From RGIG1828 sp045541875 (GTDB taxonomy: Bacteria; Bacillota; Clostridia; UMGS1810), in assembly GCA_045541875.1 (NCBI GenBank), contig JAZQJX010000004.1, positions 1-54,233 on the forward strand: a DNA stretch of 54,233 bases. Reading direction: 5' to 3'. Shown here piece after piece: positions 8,617 through 15,856 of this stretch (positions are counted from its first letter, which is position 1; each line of letters begins with the position of its first letter). The notes under the pieces were generated by a model that ran no database searches, was not told the origin of the DNA, and saw only the letters and a list, made by a program, of their open reading frames with translations. A program made the translations under genes and the position numbers.

Positions 8617-9549
8617 ATGGTATTCAATAATATTCTGGAAGCGATGGGAAATACACCGATTATACGTCTCAATCACATGGTTGATGATACTATGGCTGAT
8701 ATACTCGTAAAATTTGAGGGTTTAAACATCGGCGGTTCGATTAAAACCCGTACAGCATACAATATGATTTTGGATGCGGAAAAAAGAGGGATAATAAAAT
8801 CTGACACTATAATTGTTGAACCGACAAGCGGCAATCAGGGGATCGGTCTTGCGCTTGTTGGCGCAGTTCGTGGTTATGAGACAATTATAATAATGCCCGA
8901 TTCTGTTAGTGAAGAAAGACGTAAACTGGTAAATCACTATGGTGCAAAAGTTATACTTGTCCACGATGATGGAAATATTGGCGAGTGTATAGAAGAATGC
9001 CTCAATATTGCCTTGAGGATGAAAGATGAAAACCCGAGAGTTTTCGTTCCTCAACAGTTTGAAAATCCCGCAAACACTGAGATCCAAAGAAAACAAACAG
9101 GTCAGGAGATTTTAAATCAGGTCGATGGACCCATTCACGGATTTTGTTCCGGCATAGGAACAGGCGGAACAATCACAGGTATTGGAGAAGCTTTAAAAGA
9201 AAAGAATCCTGAAATAATCATATGGGCAGTAGAGCCTGAAAATGCAGCGATTCTTTCAGGTGGGTCAATCGGAACGCATCTTCAGATGGGAATAGGAGAT
9301 GGATTAATTCCGGGAATACTCAACTGTGACATATATGATGACATATGTATAATAAAAGATGATGAAGCAATAGAAGTTTCAAAGCAACTTGCAAGCCGTG
9401 AGGGCATAATGTGCGGAATAAGCAGTGGAACCAATGTTGCGGCAGCATTAAAACTTGCAAAGAAACTCGGCCCTGGAAAAACGGTTGTTACTGTGCTTCC
9501 GGACACAGCAGAGAGATACTTTTCAACTCCGCTTTTTGAAAATGACTAA
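8617..9549 (+). CDS. cysK: Cysteine synthase-like PLP enzyme
   Basis: The 310-residue protein is a fold-type II PLP enzyme of the O-acetylserine sulfhydrylase/cystathionine beta-synthase group. It shows MGNTPIIRL near the N-terminus, the PLP lysine in GGSIKTRTA (CysK usually has S-V-K-D-R), TSGNQGIGLA (CysK usually TSGNTG), and the phosphate-cup GTGGTITG. Expected reaction: O-acetylserine plus sulfide to cysteine. The changed residues occur in some clostridial relatives but leave room for a different nucleophile or acceptor. The frame extends upstream to 8479 through terminator and promoter sequence; the ATG at 8617 has GGAG at 8603-8606 and the usual family N-terminus. It appears monocistronic. 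Confidence 0.8.
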   Translation: MVFNNILEAMGNTPIIRLNHMVDDTMADILVKFEGLNIGGSIKTRTAYNMILDAEKRGIIKSDTIIVEPTSGNQGIGLALVGAVRGYETIIIMPDSVSEERRKLVNHYGAKVILVHDDGNIGECIEECLNIALRMKDENPRVFVPQQFENPANTEIQRKQTGQEILNQVDGPIHGFCSGIGTGGTITGIGEALKEKNPEIIIWAVEPENAAILSGGSIGTHLQMGIGDGLIPGILNCDIYDDICIIKDDEAIEVSKQLASREGIMCGISSGTNVAAALKLAKKLGPGKTVVTVLPDTAERYFSTPLFEND

Positions 9550-9598
9550 TACATATTTTTTATGTTAAATATGGTACACTTACTTAAAGGAGGAATTT

Positions 9599-10582
9599 AT
9601 GGTGGAAATAATAAAACGTCCTGAAACTATGGAAAGAATTACAACAAAAGAACTTGCAGATGCGTTTATTAATGAACAAGTTGCAGAAGTTCGCGCACAG
9701 GTAGGGGATAAGAAGGTGCTTCTTGCACTTTCCGGTGGTGTTGACTCTTCAGTTGTTGCTGCGCTTTTAATTAAGGCAATAGGTAAACAACTTGTATGTG
9801 TTCATGTTAACCACGGACTTATGAGAAAAGGCGAAAGCGAAAATGTAATTGAAGTTTTCAAAAACCAACTTGATGCAAATCTCATATATGTTGATGCAAC
9901 CGACAGATTTCTTGATCTTTTAGCAGGTGTCAACGAACCTGAAAAGAAAAGAAAAATTATTGGTGGAGAGTTTATCAAAGTTTTTGATGAAGAAGCAGCA
10001 AAACTTTCTGATATAAAATTCCTTGCACAAGGTACAATTTATCCTGATATTTTGGAAAGCGACGGAGTTAAAGCGCATCATAACGTCGGTGGTCTTCCTG
10101 AAGATATGGAAATGGAACTTGTTGAACCGGTTAAACTGTTGTTTAAAGATGAAGTAAGAGTTGTCGGTTCAGCACTTGGTCTTCCTGATGAAATGGTATA
10201 TCGTCAGCCTTTCCCCGGTCCCGGTCTTGGTGTAAGATGTCTTGGGGCTATTACTCGTGACAGACTTCACGCACTTCGCGAGGCAGACGCAATTTTACGT
10301 GAAGAATTTGATAAATGCGGTCTTGCGGAAAAAGTATGGCAGTATTTTATTGCCGTTCCGGACATGAAAAGTGTTGGCGTTAAAAACGACAAGAGATATG
10401 AGGGATGGCCAGCAATTATCCGTGCAGTCAATACAACAGATGCTATGACTGCAACAATTGAGGAAATTCCTTATGATGTTCTTCATAAAATCACTGCACG
10501 TATAACATCAGAAGTTGATGGCATAAACCGCGTTCTTCTCGATCTTACTCCAAAACCGATTGGGACTATCGAGTGGGAATAA
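9599..10582 (+). CDS. guaA: GMP synthase ATP-pyrophosphatase subunit (no glutaminase domain)
   Basis: The 327 residues correspond to the C-terminal part of two-domain GuaA: the PP-loop LALSGGVDSS near residue 41, then KAHHNVGG, the dimerisation-region RQPFPGPGLGVR and the invariant end KPIGTIEWE. It adenylates XMP and accepts ammonia to give GMP. The N-terminal class I glutamine amidotransferase domain of about 200 residues is absent, and there is no glutaminase gene next to it. Split GMP synthases are normal in archaea, where a separate GuaA-A subunit supplies ammonia. AAGGAGG precedes the ATG at 9599. TGGTACACT at 9572-9580 may be an extended -10. The glutaminase may be encoded elsewhere. 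Confidence 0.9.
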   Translation: MVEIIKRPETMERITTKELADAFINEQVAEVRAQVGDKKVLLALSGGVDSSVVAALLIKAIGKQLVCVHVNHGLMRKGESENVIEVFKNQLDANLIYVDATDRFLDLLAGVNEPEKKRKIIGGEFIKVFDEEAAKLSDIKFLAQGTIYPDILESDGVKAHHNVGGLPEDMEMELVEPVKLLFKDEVRVVGSALGLPDEMVYRQPFPGPGLGVRCLGAITRDRLHALREADAILREEFDKCGLAEKVWQYFIAVPDMKSVGVKNDKRYEGWPAIIRAVNTTDAMTATIEEIPYDVLHKITARITSEVDGINRVLLDLTPKPIGTIEWE

Positions 10583-10629
10583 TATCTATTGGATTGCAAT
10601 TCGATCAAACCTGAACAAATTAATTCTAA

Positions 10630-10663
10630 GGAGTGTAACCAGATTGGTTATACTCCTGTTTTT
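10630..10663 (+). terminator. Terminator after the GMP synthase gene
   Basis: An 11 bp stem (10630-10640 with 10646-10656, one mispair position) with a 5-base AGATT loop, followed by TGTTTTT. It lies 48 bases after the stop codon. Confidence 0.75.
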
Positions 10664-10902
10664 ATGCAAATAACCTTGAAAAAGTCAAAGCTATTATCGC
10701 TCCTGTAATTGGGGATTATAAATCCGGCAAAATCACTTATGCAGAAACTGAGTTTAATGCCCGTATAAAAATTTACCAATCAGTCAATCCTAACTTTAAT
10801 CCTGGTGTTGAATATATGAAAGATTCTTTGTCAAGAGATATTCCATCGGTGGATAATAGCTTATTTATACTCGCAAGGAAACAAATTTTAGAAAGTAAAT
10901 AA
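10663..10902 (+). pseudogene. 3' remnant of an unidentified coding sequence
   Basis: A frame with protein-like composition runs from about 10639 to the TAA at 10900-10902, including segments such as VKAIIAPVIGDYKSGKITY and NPGVEYMKDSLSRDIP. It has no ATG, GTG or TTG start near its 5' end, lacks a ribosome binding site, and its beginning overlaps the preceding terminator. It is most simply the C-terminal end of a gene whose front was lost, perhaps when the terminator-carrying segment was joined. I do not recognise the family. In an AT-rich genome an open frame of about 80 codons is suggestive only. Confidence 0.4.
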
Positions 10903-10906
10903 TAAT

Positions 10907-10940
10907 TAGGTCCTCTGCGCATTTTGGCGTAGGGGACCTA
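10907..10940 (+). terminator. Stable hairpin upstream of the blaI promoter
   Basis: A 14 bp stem with two G-T pairs (10907-10920 with 10927-10940) around an ATTTTG loop. It begins five bases after the stop of the upstream remnant. There is no T-run after it, so it is a weak terminator candidate, possibly insulating the promoter at 10979. The rest of 10583-10978 shows no further feature. Confidence 0.4.
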
Positions 10941-10978
10941 CTGATATTAGCTCTCAGAATTAAATTTCAAAAAACATC

Positions 10979-11037
10979 TTGACAAATGTAGCTACACTTG
11001 TTATACTATTGTTAGTAGCTACAAGTGTAATTACACT
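10979..11037 (+). promoter_or_regulatory. Promoter and overlapping palindromic operators of the blaI/M56 locus
   Basis: A near-consensus promoter, TTGACA (10979-10984), 17 bases, TATACT (11002-11007), is covered by dyads. TGTAGCTACA (10987-10996) is a perfect palindrome in the spacer. GTAGCTAC recurs at 11015-11022, and a perfect 14-base palindrome AGTGTAATTACACT lies at 11024-11037, downstream of the -10. TACACTTG (10993-11000) and CAAGTGTA (11022-11029) are also inverted copies flanking the -10. BlaI/MecI repressors bind TACA/TGTA dyads, so two operator sites that block the promoter, with self-regulation by the first gene, are the natural reading. Confidence 0.75.
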
Positions 11038-11073
11038 AAAATCAATCTTATGTAACATAAGGAGGACAATAAA

Positions 11074-11445
11074 ATGTCAAACGTAAAACAAACAATTACC
11101 GACTCTGAATATGCAATTATGCGAATACTCTGGAAAGCTGAAAAACAAATGACTGTTGCAGATGTAGTAAGAGAACTTGACGGAAATGATTGGACGGCTT
11201 CTACCGTATCAACCTTTTTACAAAGACTTTTGAAAAAAGAAGTTATCGCTTGTGATAAAAAGGGGAAAACGAACTTGTATTACCCCTTATTGAAGCAGAG
11301 CGAATATGATCTGAGTGAAACCGAAAATTTCTTGTCAAAAATTTATAAAGGTTCTGTTAAAAATCTTGTTGCGGCACTCTATGAAAACAAAAAACTTTCA
11401 AGTGAGGATATGTCGGATTTAAAAAAAATGTTTGAATTGGAGTGA
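11074..11445 (+). CDS. BlaI/MecI/CopY-family transcriptional repressor
   Basis: The 123-residue protein has the family layout: an N-terminal winged helix with ITDSEYAIMRILW, then TASTVSTFLQRLLKKEVI as recognition helix and wing, and a helical C-terminal dimerisation tail. In staphylococcal bla/mec systems this repressor is inactivated by proteolysis after the membrane sensor protease is triggered. AAGGAGG lies 8 bases before the ATG. It is the first gene of the cluster and its promoter carries TACA/TGTA palindromes, which fits autorepression. The adjacent gene encodes its usual partner protease, with the ATG 5 bases after this stop codon. The signal it answers to is unknown; no beta-lactamase gene is nearby. 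Confidence 0.9.
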   Translation: MSNVKQTITDSEYAIMRILWKAEKQMTVADVVRELDGNDWTASTVSTFLQRLLKKEVIACDKKGKTNLYYPLLKQSEYDLSETENFLSKIYKGSVKNLVAALYENKKLSSEDMSDLKKMFELE

Positions 11446-11449
11446 TACT

Positions 11450-12277
11450 ATGTTTGAGCTTTTCAAAACAGTGCTTATTTTAAGCCTTTTTGGTTTTGGG
11501 ATAACGGCTTTACTGCTTTGCTTAAAACCCATTACCGCAAAAAAATTTCCTGCTAAATGGCAATATTACGTATGGATTGCGGTATTGCTCTCAATGATTA
11601 TACCTACATACAAGCTGATACCCCCAAAAGAAGCTCAAAAGCTTCCGCTCCTCCCTCAAAATGAAATTGTGCAGCCGGAAGCTGTGCAAGATTTAGAGGA
11701 AGCTCCGAGAACGGTTATAATCGAGGAAACACCCATTGAGTACAGAGAGGTAAACATCACACCGGACTATCGTATTAAGTTGCTTGATTTATTGGCTTAT
11801 GTATGGTTTGCCGGAATGTGCTTTTATCTGATTGTTGTTATCAGTAGCTATATAATTTATCTCATACGGAAACACAAAAAAGCTATACGAATAACGGAAA
11901 ATGCTGTGCTAAATGAGGTTAAAAAGGAATTGAAGATAAAACGGCATATCAAAATCAGAATGTCGCCGGATATACAATCGCCCATGCTTGTAGGTGTTCT
12001 GTTCCCGGTTATCTATATTCCCTGCAGAGAAATCCCGGACGAAAATATGCGAATGGTATTCCTGCACGAACTGACTCATTACAAGAGAAAAGATTTGATT
12101 ATAAAATGGTTATCACTCTTTGTAAACGCTGTGCATTGGTTTAACCCTCTTGCATATCTGCTCTGTGCGAACGTCAGCGAGGCCTGCGAGGTTTCTTGTG
12201 ATATGGCAGTTACAAAAAATATGTCCGATACAGAACAAAAAATCTATATGAAAACAATTCTTGATTTAGTTGAATAG
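11450..12277 (+). CDS. BlaR1/MecR1-type M56 membrane metalloprotease lacking the sensor half
   Basis: The 275-residue protein has membrane helices at about 6-25, 38-56 and 112-139, a cytoplasmic region, and the zinc protease motif HELTH (206-210) with the downstream SEACEVSCD glutamate ligand region (243-251), all typical of peptidase family M56. Family members normally continue through a linker, a fourth membrane helix and a large extracellular sensor domain. This one stops at about 25 residues after the active-site region, at VE-stop. The stop is part of TAGGAGG, which is the ribosome binding site of the next gene. ATG 11450 is preferred over TTG 11432 because GGAG sits at 11439-11442. The natural inference is a split sensor: the missing half is supplied by the downstream genes. 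Confidence 0.85.
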   Translation: MFELFKTVLILSLFGFGITALLLCLKPITAKKFPAKWQYYVWIAVLLSMIIPTYKLIPPKEAQKLPLLPQNEIVQPEAVQDLEEAPRTVIIEETPIEYREVNITPDYRIKLLDLLAYVWFAGMCFYLIVVISSYIIYLIRKHKKAIRITENAVLNEVKKELKIKRHIKIRMSPDIQSPMLVGVLFPVIYIPCREIPDENMRMVFLHELTHYKRKDLIIKWLSLFVNAVHWFNPLAYLLCANVSEACEVSCDMAVTKNMSDTEQKIYMKTILDLVE

Positions 12278-12291
12278 GAGGCGAAATTTAT

Positions 12292-13158
12292 ATGCTGGAA
12301 AACCTATACACGACAAAAATGAGTATGGATAAGAAAAAACTGCAGAACAGATTTTCAAAAATCCGTTCAAAAAACGGACGAATTTCTAAACTTATGGCGT
12401 TAGCAATGTCTGTTGCTATTGCAGTTACAATGTTGTGTGCAACTGTCGTTATGGCCGCCTTTGATAGCTTTGAGAGATACGAGGCAAAAATATTCTACAA
12501 CAGTGAAGCTATGGAGTTTAATAATAAGCCTTTCTTTTATGACAGGACTGTTTATTTACCGCTTCGAGAGCTTTTTGATAATTTAGACCTTACTGAAATA
12601 AGCGAAATTAAATGGAATAACGGAAATATACAAATAAAAATTGACGGACACCAAAGCAATTATGAAATAAATATAGGACAAAACAAAATAGTATATGATA
12701 ATTTTTGGAACAACACCCAAAGTGATGTTTTGACACCTACCTCACCTGTGTTAATGAATGGAGTTACATATATTCCGTTTGAATATGTGGAATGGATAAT
12801 TAACAGATATAACTATAACTATGATGTGAGTTTCACCTTTGGTAATATAGACAGCAAGACTCCATATCTCGGAAATTCTGAAATGAAAACATATTCTTAT
12901 CTTTGTGATTTACAATATCAGGTTGACAACGGGCATTTCCCTTGGCGATTAGATGCACAACAAGTGATAAAATCATTTTTTTCTAATCAAGGAATGGAAA
13001 ATGGCAATATAACCGCATTTGCAGGAGACGGTATAAAATGTAGTGCTACTTACACTATTGATGAAACATCATATATTGTTGAACTTTTCAAACCCATACA
13101 ACCCGATGAATACGGTATATGGATTGTAAAGGAATATTATAAAGCGGACAGCAAATAG
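12292..13158 (+). CDS. Membrane-anchored sensor-like paralog 1 (copper-amine-oxidase-like domain)
   Basis: The 288-residue protein starts with a short charged tail, MLENLYTTKMSMDKK to KIRS, then one hydrophobic segment (about 34-57) ending in VVMAA, and an extracytoplasmic region. The tail and helix are almost the same in the three following proteins. Residues about 64-165 look like a copper amine oxidase N-terminal-like (stalk) domain: NNKPFFYDRTVYLPLREL and, later, NGVTYIPFEYVEW are its two typical strands. The last 100 residues are not recognised. The ATG at 12292 follows AGGAGG and is 14 bases after the M56 stop. The tail resembles the linker that follows the protease domain in full-length M56 proteins. 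Function inferred only: sensor or trans-substrate of the protease. Confidence 0.8.
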   Translation: MLENLYTTKMSMDKKKLQNRFSKIRSKNGRISKLMALAMSVAIAVTMLCATVVMAAFDSFERYEAKIFYNSEAMEFNNKPFFYDRTVYLPLRELFDNLDLTEISEIKWNNGNIQIKIDGHQSNYEINIGQNKIVYDNFWNNTQSDVLTPTSPVLMNGVTYIPFEYVEWIINRYNYNYDVSFTFGNIDSKTPYLGNSEMKTYSYLCDLQYQVDNGHFPWRLDAQQVIKSFFSNQGMENGNITAFAGDGIKCSATYTIDETSYIVELFKPIQPDEYGIWIVKEYYKADSK

Positions 13159-13177
13159 ACAAGGAGGCGAAATTTGT

Positions 13178-14689
13178 ATGTTGGAAAACCTATACACGAC
13201 AAAAATGAGTATGGATAAGAAAAAGCTGCAGAACAGATTTTTAAGAATCCGTTCCAAAAACGGACGAATTTCTAAACTTATGGCTCTTATTATCTTTGCC
13301 GTAATTCTTCTTGTTATGGCTTGTGTATCAATTATTATCGCCGCTAATATAAAAAGTGATGAATATACTATGACGGAAAATGAGTTTTCCGATTATATCA
13401 ATCGTCCTATCGGCGCAGTAATGGCAGATATTGATTACGCAGACGACAATAAACTCATATTCCATTACGGAGAGGGCTTATTTGTTATCAATCATCAAAC
13501 AGGTGAAATTCAATTTGCAATGAGTATTCCAAAATTCAATGTATCACAAGCACAGCAAGGCAGTAATATTCTTGATGTGAAGATAGACAAAGACGGAAAA
13601 TATGCTTACCTTTCCAGCGTAGGCTCTGCTGATGAAATTAAAGATTATGATAAATACATCATCAATCTTGAAAATGGCGACGTCAAAAAAGGTGCTATGC
13701 CGGAGAACGCGGAACTATTTACAGGGATAGCAAATACTTTTACAACAGTACAAAATCCTATCGGTTGGTATAGCAACAACTGTATTGTAAGCGACGATAA
13801 AATATATTATCTGACATCTGAAACAGGTGCAGTAAATGGTATGCAGCTTATAACAGTTAATAAAGCTGACGGAGAAATTGAGCATAAATATATTTGGGGC
13901 GATAACTATGTTTCGGTTGCTTCCCAAATTACTGAATACACTCCTGATGATATAAAGGATATTACAGATGCGGAGCTTGTTGTAGGTGGTACTAAATATC
14001 CTCTGGCAGTTACAAATGCACATACAGAAATCGAAAAAGCCTTTTCGACAGCCGAAAAAATCAAAATGGGCGGAACTGCTTGCCCCTTTGGCGCAGAACT
14101 TATATTCACAAGAAAAGACGGGCAAAAGGGCTATGTAACTATCGCAACGGACTCTTGTGCAGTTTTCAAAAGTGGTGATACATATTATGATTACGGTGAA
14201 GATAATTCAATGTTATTGGGATATTTCGGACTTGATGAAAATACTGTTATTGACTTGACAACTATCACTAAATCATATATGGAAAACTCTGAAATAGCAG
14301 TAAGAAACTTTTTTACGGCATTTGATAAATCAGACCTCGATAAATTGAAAACACTTGTTACAAATGAATTTATTGCACAGGGGTATATTGGTGATTATGG
14401 AATGTGTTACGGTATGACGAGGGCGACGTTAGAAACCTGCTCAAAAGCTAATGTTGACGAATTTCTGAATGAATATCTTGCAAGGTCGGAAAATGCTCAA
14501 CTAACATTATCAGAAAATGATATTGAACTGTTAAAGGCAAATTCTGATGAATTGGCAGTATATACTGTAATAGTTACTGCTGAAAGCAACATAAAGGGCG
14601 AAACAAAACCGCCGTTCAAAAGTTTTCTCAATGTAATCTGTAAAAAACAAAATAACGGAAGCTGGTTAGTTCACAAATTAGAAAGTTAA
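13178..14689 (+). CDS. Membrane-anchored sensor-like paralog 2 (propeller-like and NTF2-like regions)
   Basis: 503 residues. The first 38 codons are nearly identical to those of paralog 1 even at synonymous sites, then the membrane helix (35-58) and everything after it diverge. Residues about 75-330 contain repeated strand units such as GEGLFVINHQTGEIQF and DKIYYLTSETG, suggestive of a beta-propeller. Residues about 371-503 look like an NTF2/SnoaL-like domain of the DUF4829 kind (AVRNFFTAFDKSDLDKLKTL, then SWLVHKLES at the end). AAGGAGG precedes the ATG. A topology with cytoplasmic tail and outside domain is expected. No catalytic motif is seen; a ligand-binding or sensing role is inference. 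Confidence 0.75.
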   Translation: MLENLYTTKMSMDKKKLQNRFLRIRSKNGRISKLMALIIFAVILLVMACVSIIIAANIKSDEYTMTENEFSDYINRPIGAVMADIDYADDNKLIFHYGEGLFVINHQTGEIQFAMSIPKFNVSQAQQGSNILDVKIDKDGKYAYLSSVGSADEIKDYDKYIINLENGDVKKGAMPENAELFTGIANTFTTVQNPIGWYSNNCIVSDDKIYYLTSETGAVNGMQLITVNKADGEIEHKYIWGDNYVSVASQITEYTPDDIKDITDAELVVGGTKYPLAVTNAHTEIEKAFSTAEKIKMGGTACPFGAELIFTRKDGQKGYVTIATDSCAVFKSGDTYYDYGEDNSMLLGYFGLDENTVIDLTTITKSYMENSEIAVRNFFTAFDKSDLDKLKTLVTNEFIAQGYIGDYGMCYGMTRATLETCSKANVDEFLNEYLARSENAQLTLSENDIELLKANSDELAVYTVIVTAESNIKGETKPPFKSFLNVICKKQNNGSWLVHKLES

Positions 14690-14709
14690 ATAGATTGGAG
14701 GTAAATTAT

Positions 14710-15819
14710 ATGTTAGAAAACATCTACACAACAAAAATGAGTGCAAATAAAAAACAGTTACAGAACAGATTTTCAAAAATCCGTTCTGTAAACAGTAAAA
14801 TTTCAAAAATGATGTCGTTCGTAATGGCGATATTTGTTGTAGTAACAATGTTATGTGCAACCGTTGTTTTGGCTTCTGTTGTTAATGAAGCGCCTGAACA
14901 ATTCAAAATTGAGGTAAAACACGGAAATACTGTTTTACAACTTGATAATAAACCATTTGTATATGAGGGTACTGTTTTTCTTCCATTAAGAGAACTTTTT
15001 GAGAAAATTGGTCTTATGGAGAATGAAAATAGCTTTATAAAATGGGATAATGGGAAAATATATATGTGTGTAATCGAAAATGTTGAAAAACCTGATTATG
15101 TGGAATATGGAAGCGAAATCAAATATTTGAGTTATTATTATGGAATTGAAATCGGAAAGGCAGAATATATCCTAAATCCACCAGAGATAATGCAGAAAAA
15201 ATATGATTTTGATAGCTCAAAAAAAACAAATCACGCTCCAATGCTCAAAAACGGAGTAACATATATTCCTTTTGAATATATAGAATATCTTGTAAATAGA
15301 ATAATGCAAACATCTGATGTAACTTGCTCTGCTTGGGATTTAGCATACAATGATAATACAGAGCGTAAAGCCGATTATATCAATGACAGTATAGGCATTG
15401 ACTATGCCAATTATTATGGAGAATTTCAATATGATGTAAAAGGATTTAATCTCGCAACATCATCTGAACTCAACAATAAGGACGCAACGTCTGTGTTACA
15501 TACTTTTTTGAAAGCTTTGCATAAGGCAGATTATAATGCAATGACGACTTTGTGTACTGATACTTGCATAAACAAGCATTATAAGTTTCTTGATACACCG
15601 GAGATTGCAAGTGTTTACGGCATTCATAAAGCAAGTACAAAAAGTATAGGATACGGCTTTACAAACAAAGAAAACGATTATTCAAAAAAACCTATCATAG
15701 TAACACTAAATTGTGAGTTGCCTGCTTATTCATCAGCAATCGGCGGTGAAGAAGAAATAAAAGTTTATTTTGAAAAGCAACCAGACGGAACATTTTTAAT
15801 AAGTGATTTTACAAACTAA
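14710..15819 (+). CDS. Membrane-anchored sensor-like paralog 3 (amine-oxidase-like plus NTF2-like)
   Basis: 369 residues. The tail MLENIYTTKMSANKKQ and the helix VVTMLCATVVLAS match paralog 4 best. Residues about 64-200 carry the copper amine oxidase-like strands DNKPFVYEGTVFLPLREL and NGVTYIPFEYIEYLVNR found in paralogs 1 and 4. Residues 258-369 (ATSVLHTFLKALHKADYNAM to GTFLISDF) look like the NTF2-like domain of paralog 2. The protein is thus a chimera of modules used in its neighbours. The frame opens at TTG 14695, but the ATG at 14710 has TTGGAGG ten bases upstream and aligns with the other paralogs. Role unknown. Confidence 0.75.
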   Translation: MLENIYTTKMSANKKQLQNRFSKIRSVNSKISKMMSFVMAIFVVVTMLCATVVLASVVNEAPEQFKIEVKHGNTVLQLDNKPFVYEGTVFLPLRELFEKIGLMENENSFIKWDNGKIYMCVIENVEKPDYVEYGSEIKYLSYYYGIEIGKAEYILNPPEIMQKKYDFDSSKKTNHAPMLKNGVTYIPFEYIEYLVNRIMQTSDVTCSAWDLAYNDNTERKADYINDSIGIDYANYYGEFQYDVKGFNLATSSELNNKDATSVLHTFLKALHKADYNAMTTLCTDTCINKHYKFLDTPEIASVYGIHKASTKSIGYGFTNKENDYSKKPIIVTLNCELPAYSSAIGGEEEIKVYFEKQPDGTFLISDFTN

Positions 15820-15856
15820 ACTTTGGCAAAGAATTATTGACAAGGAGGCAATTTCT

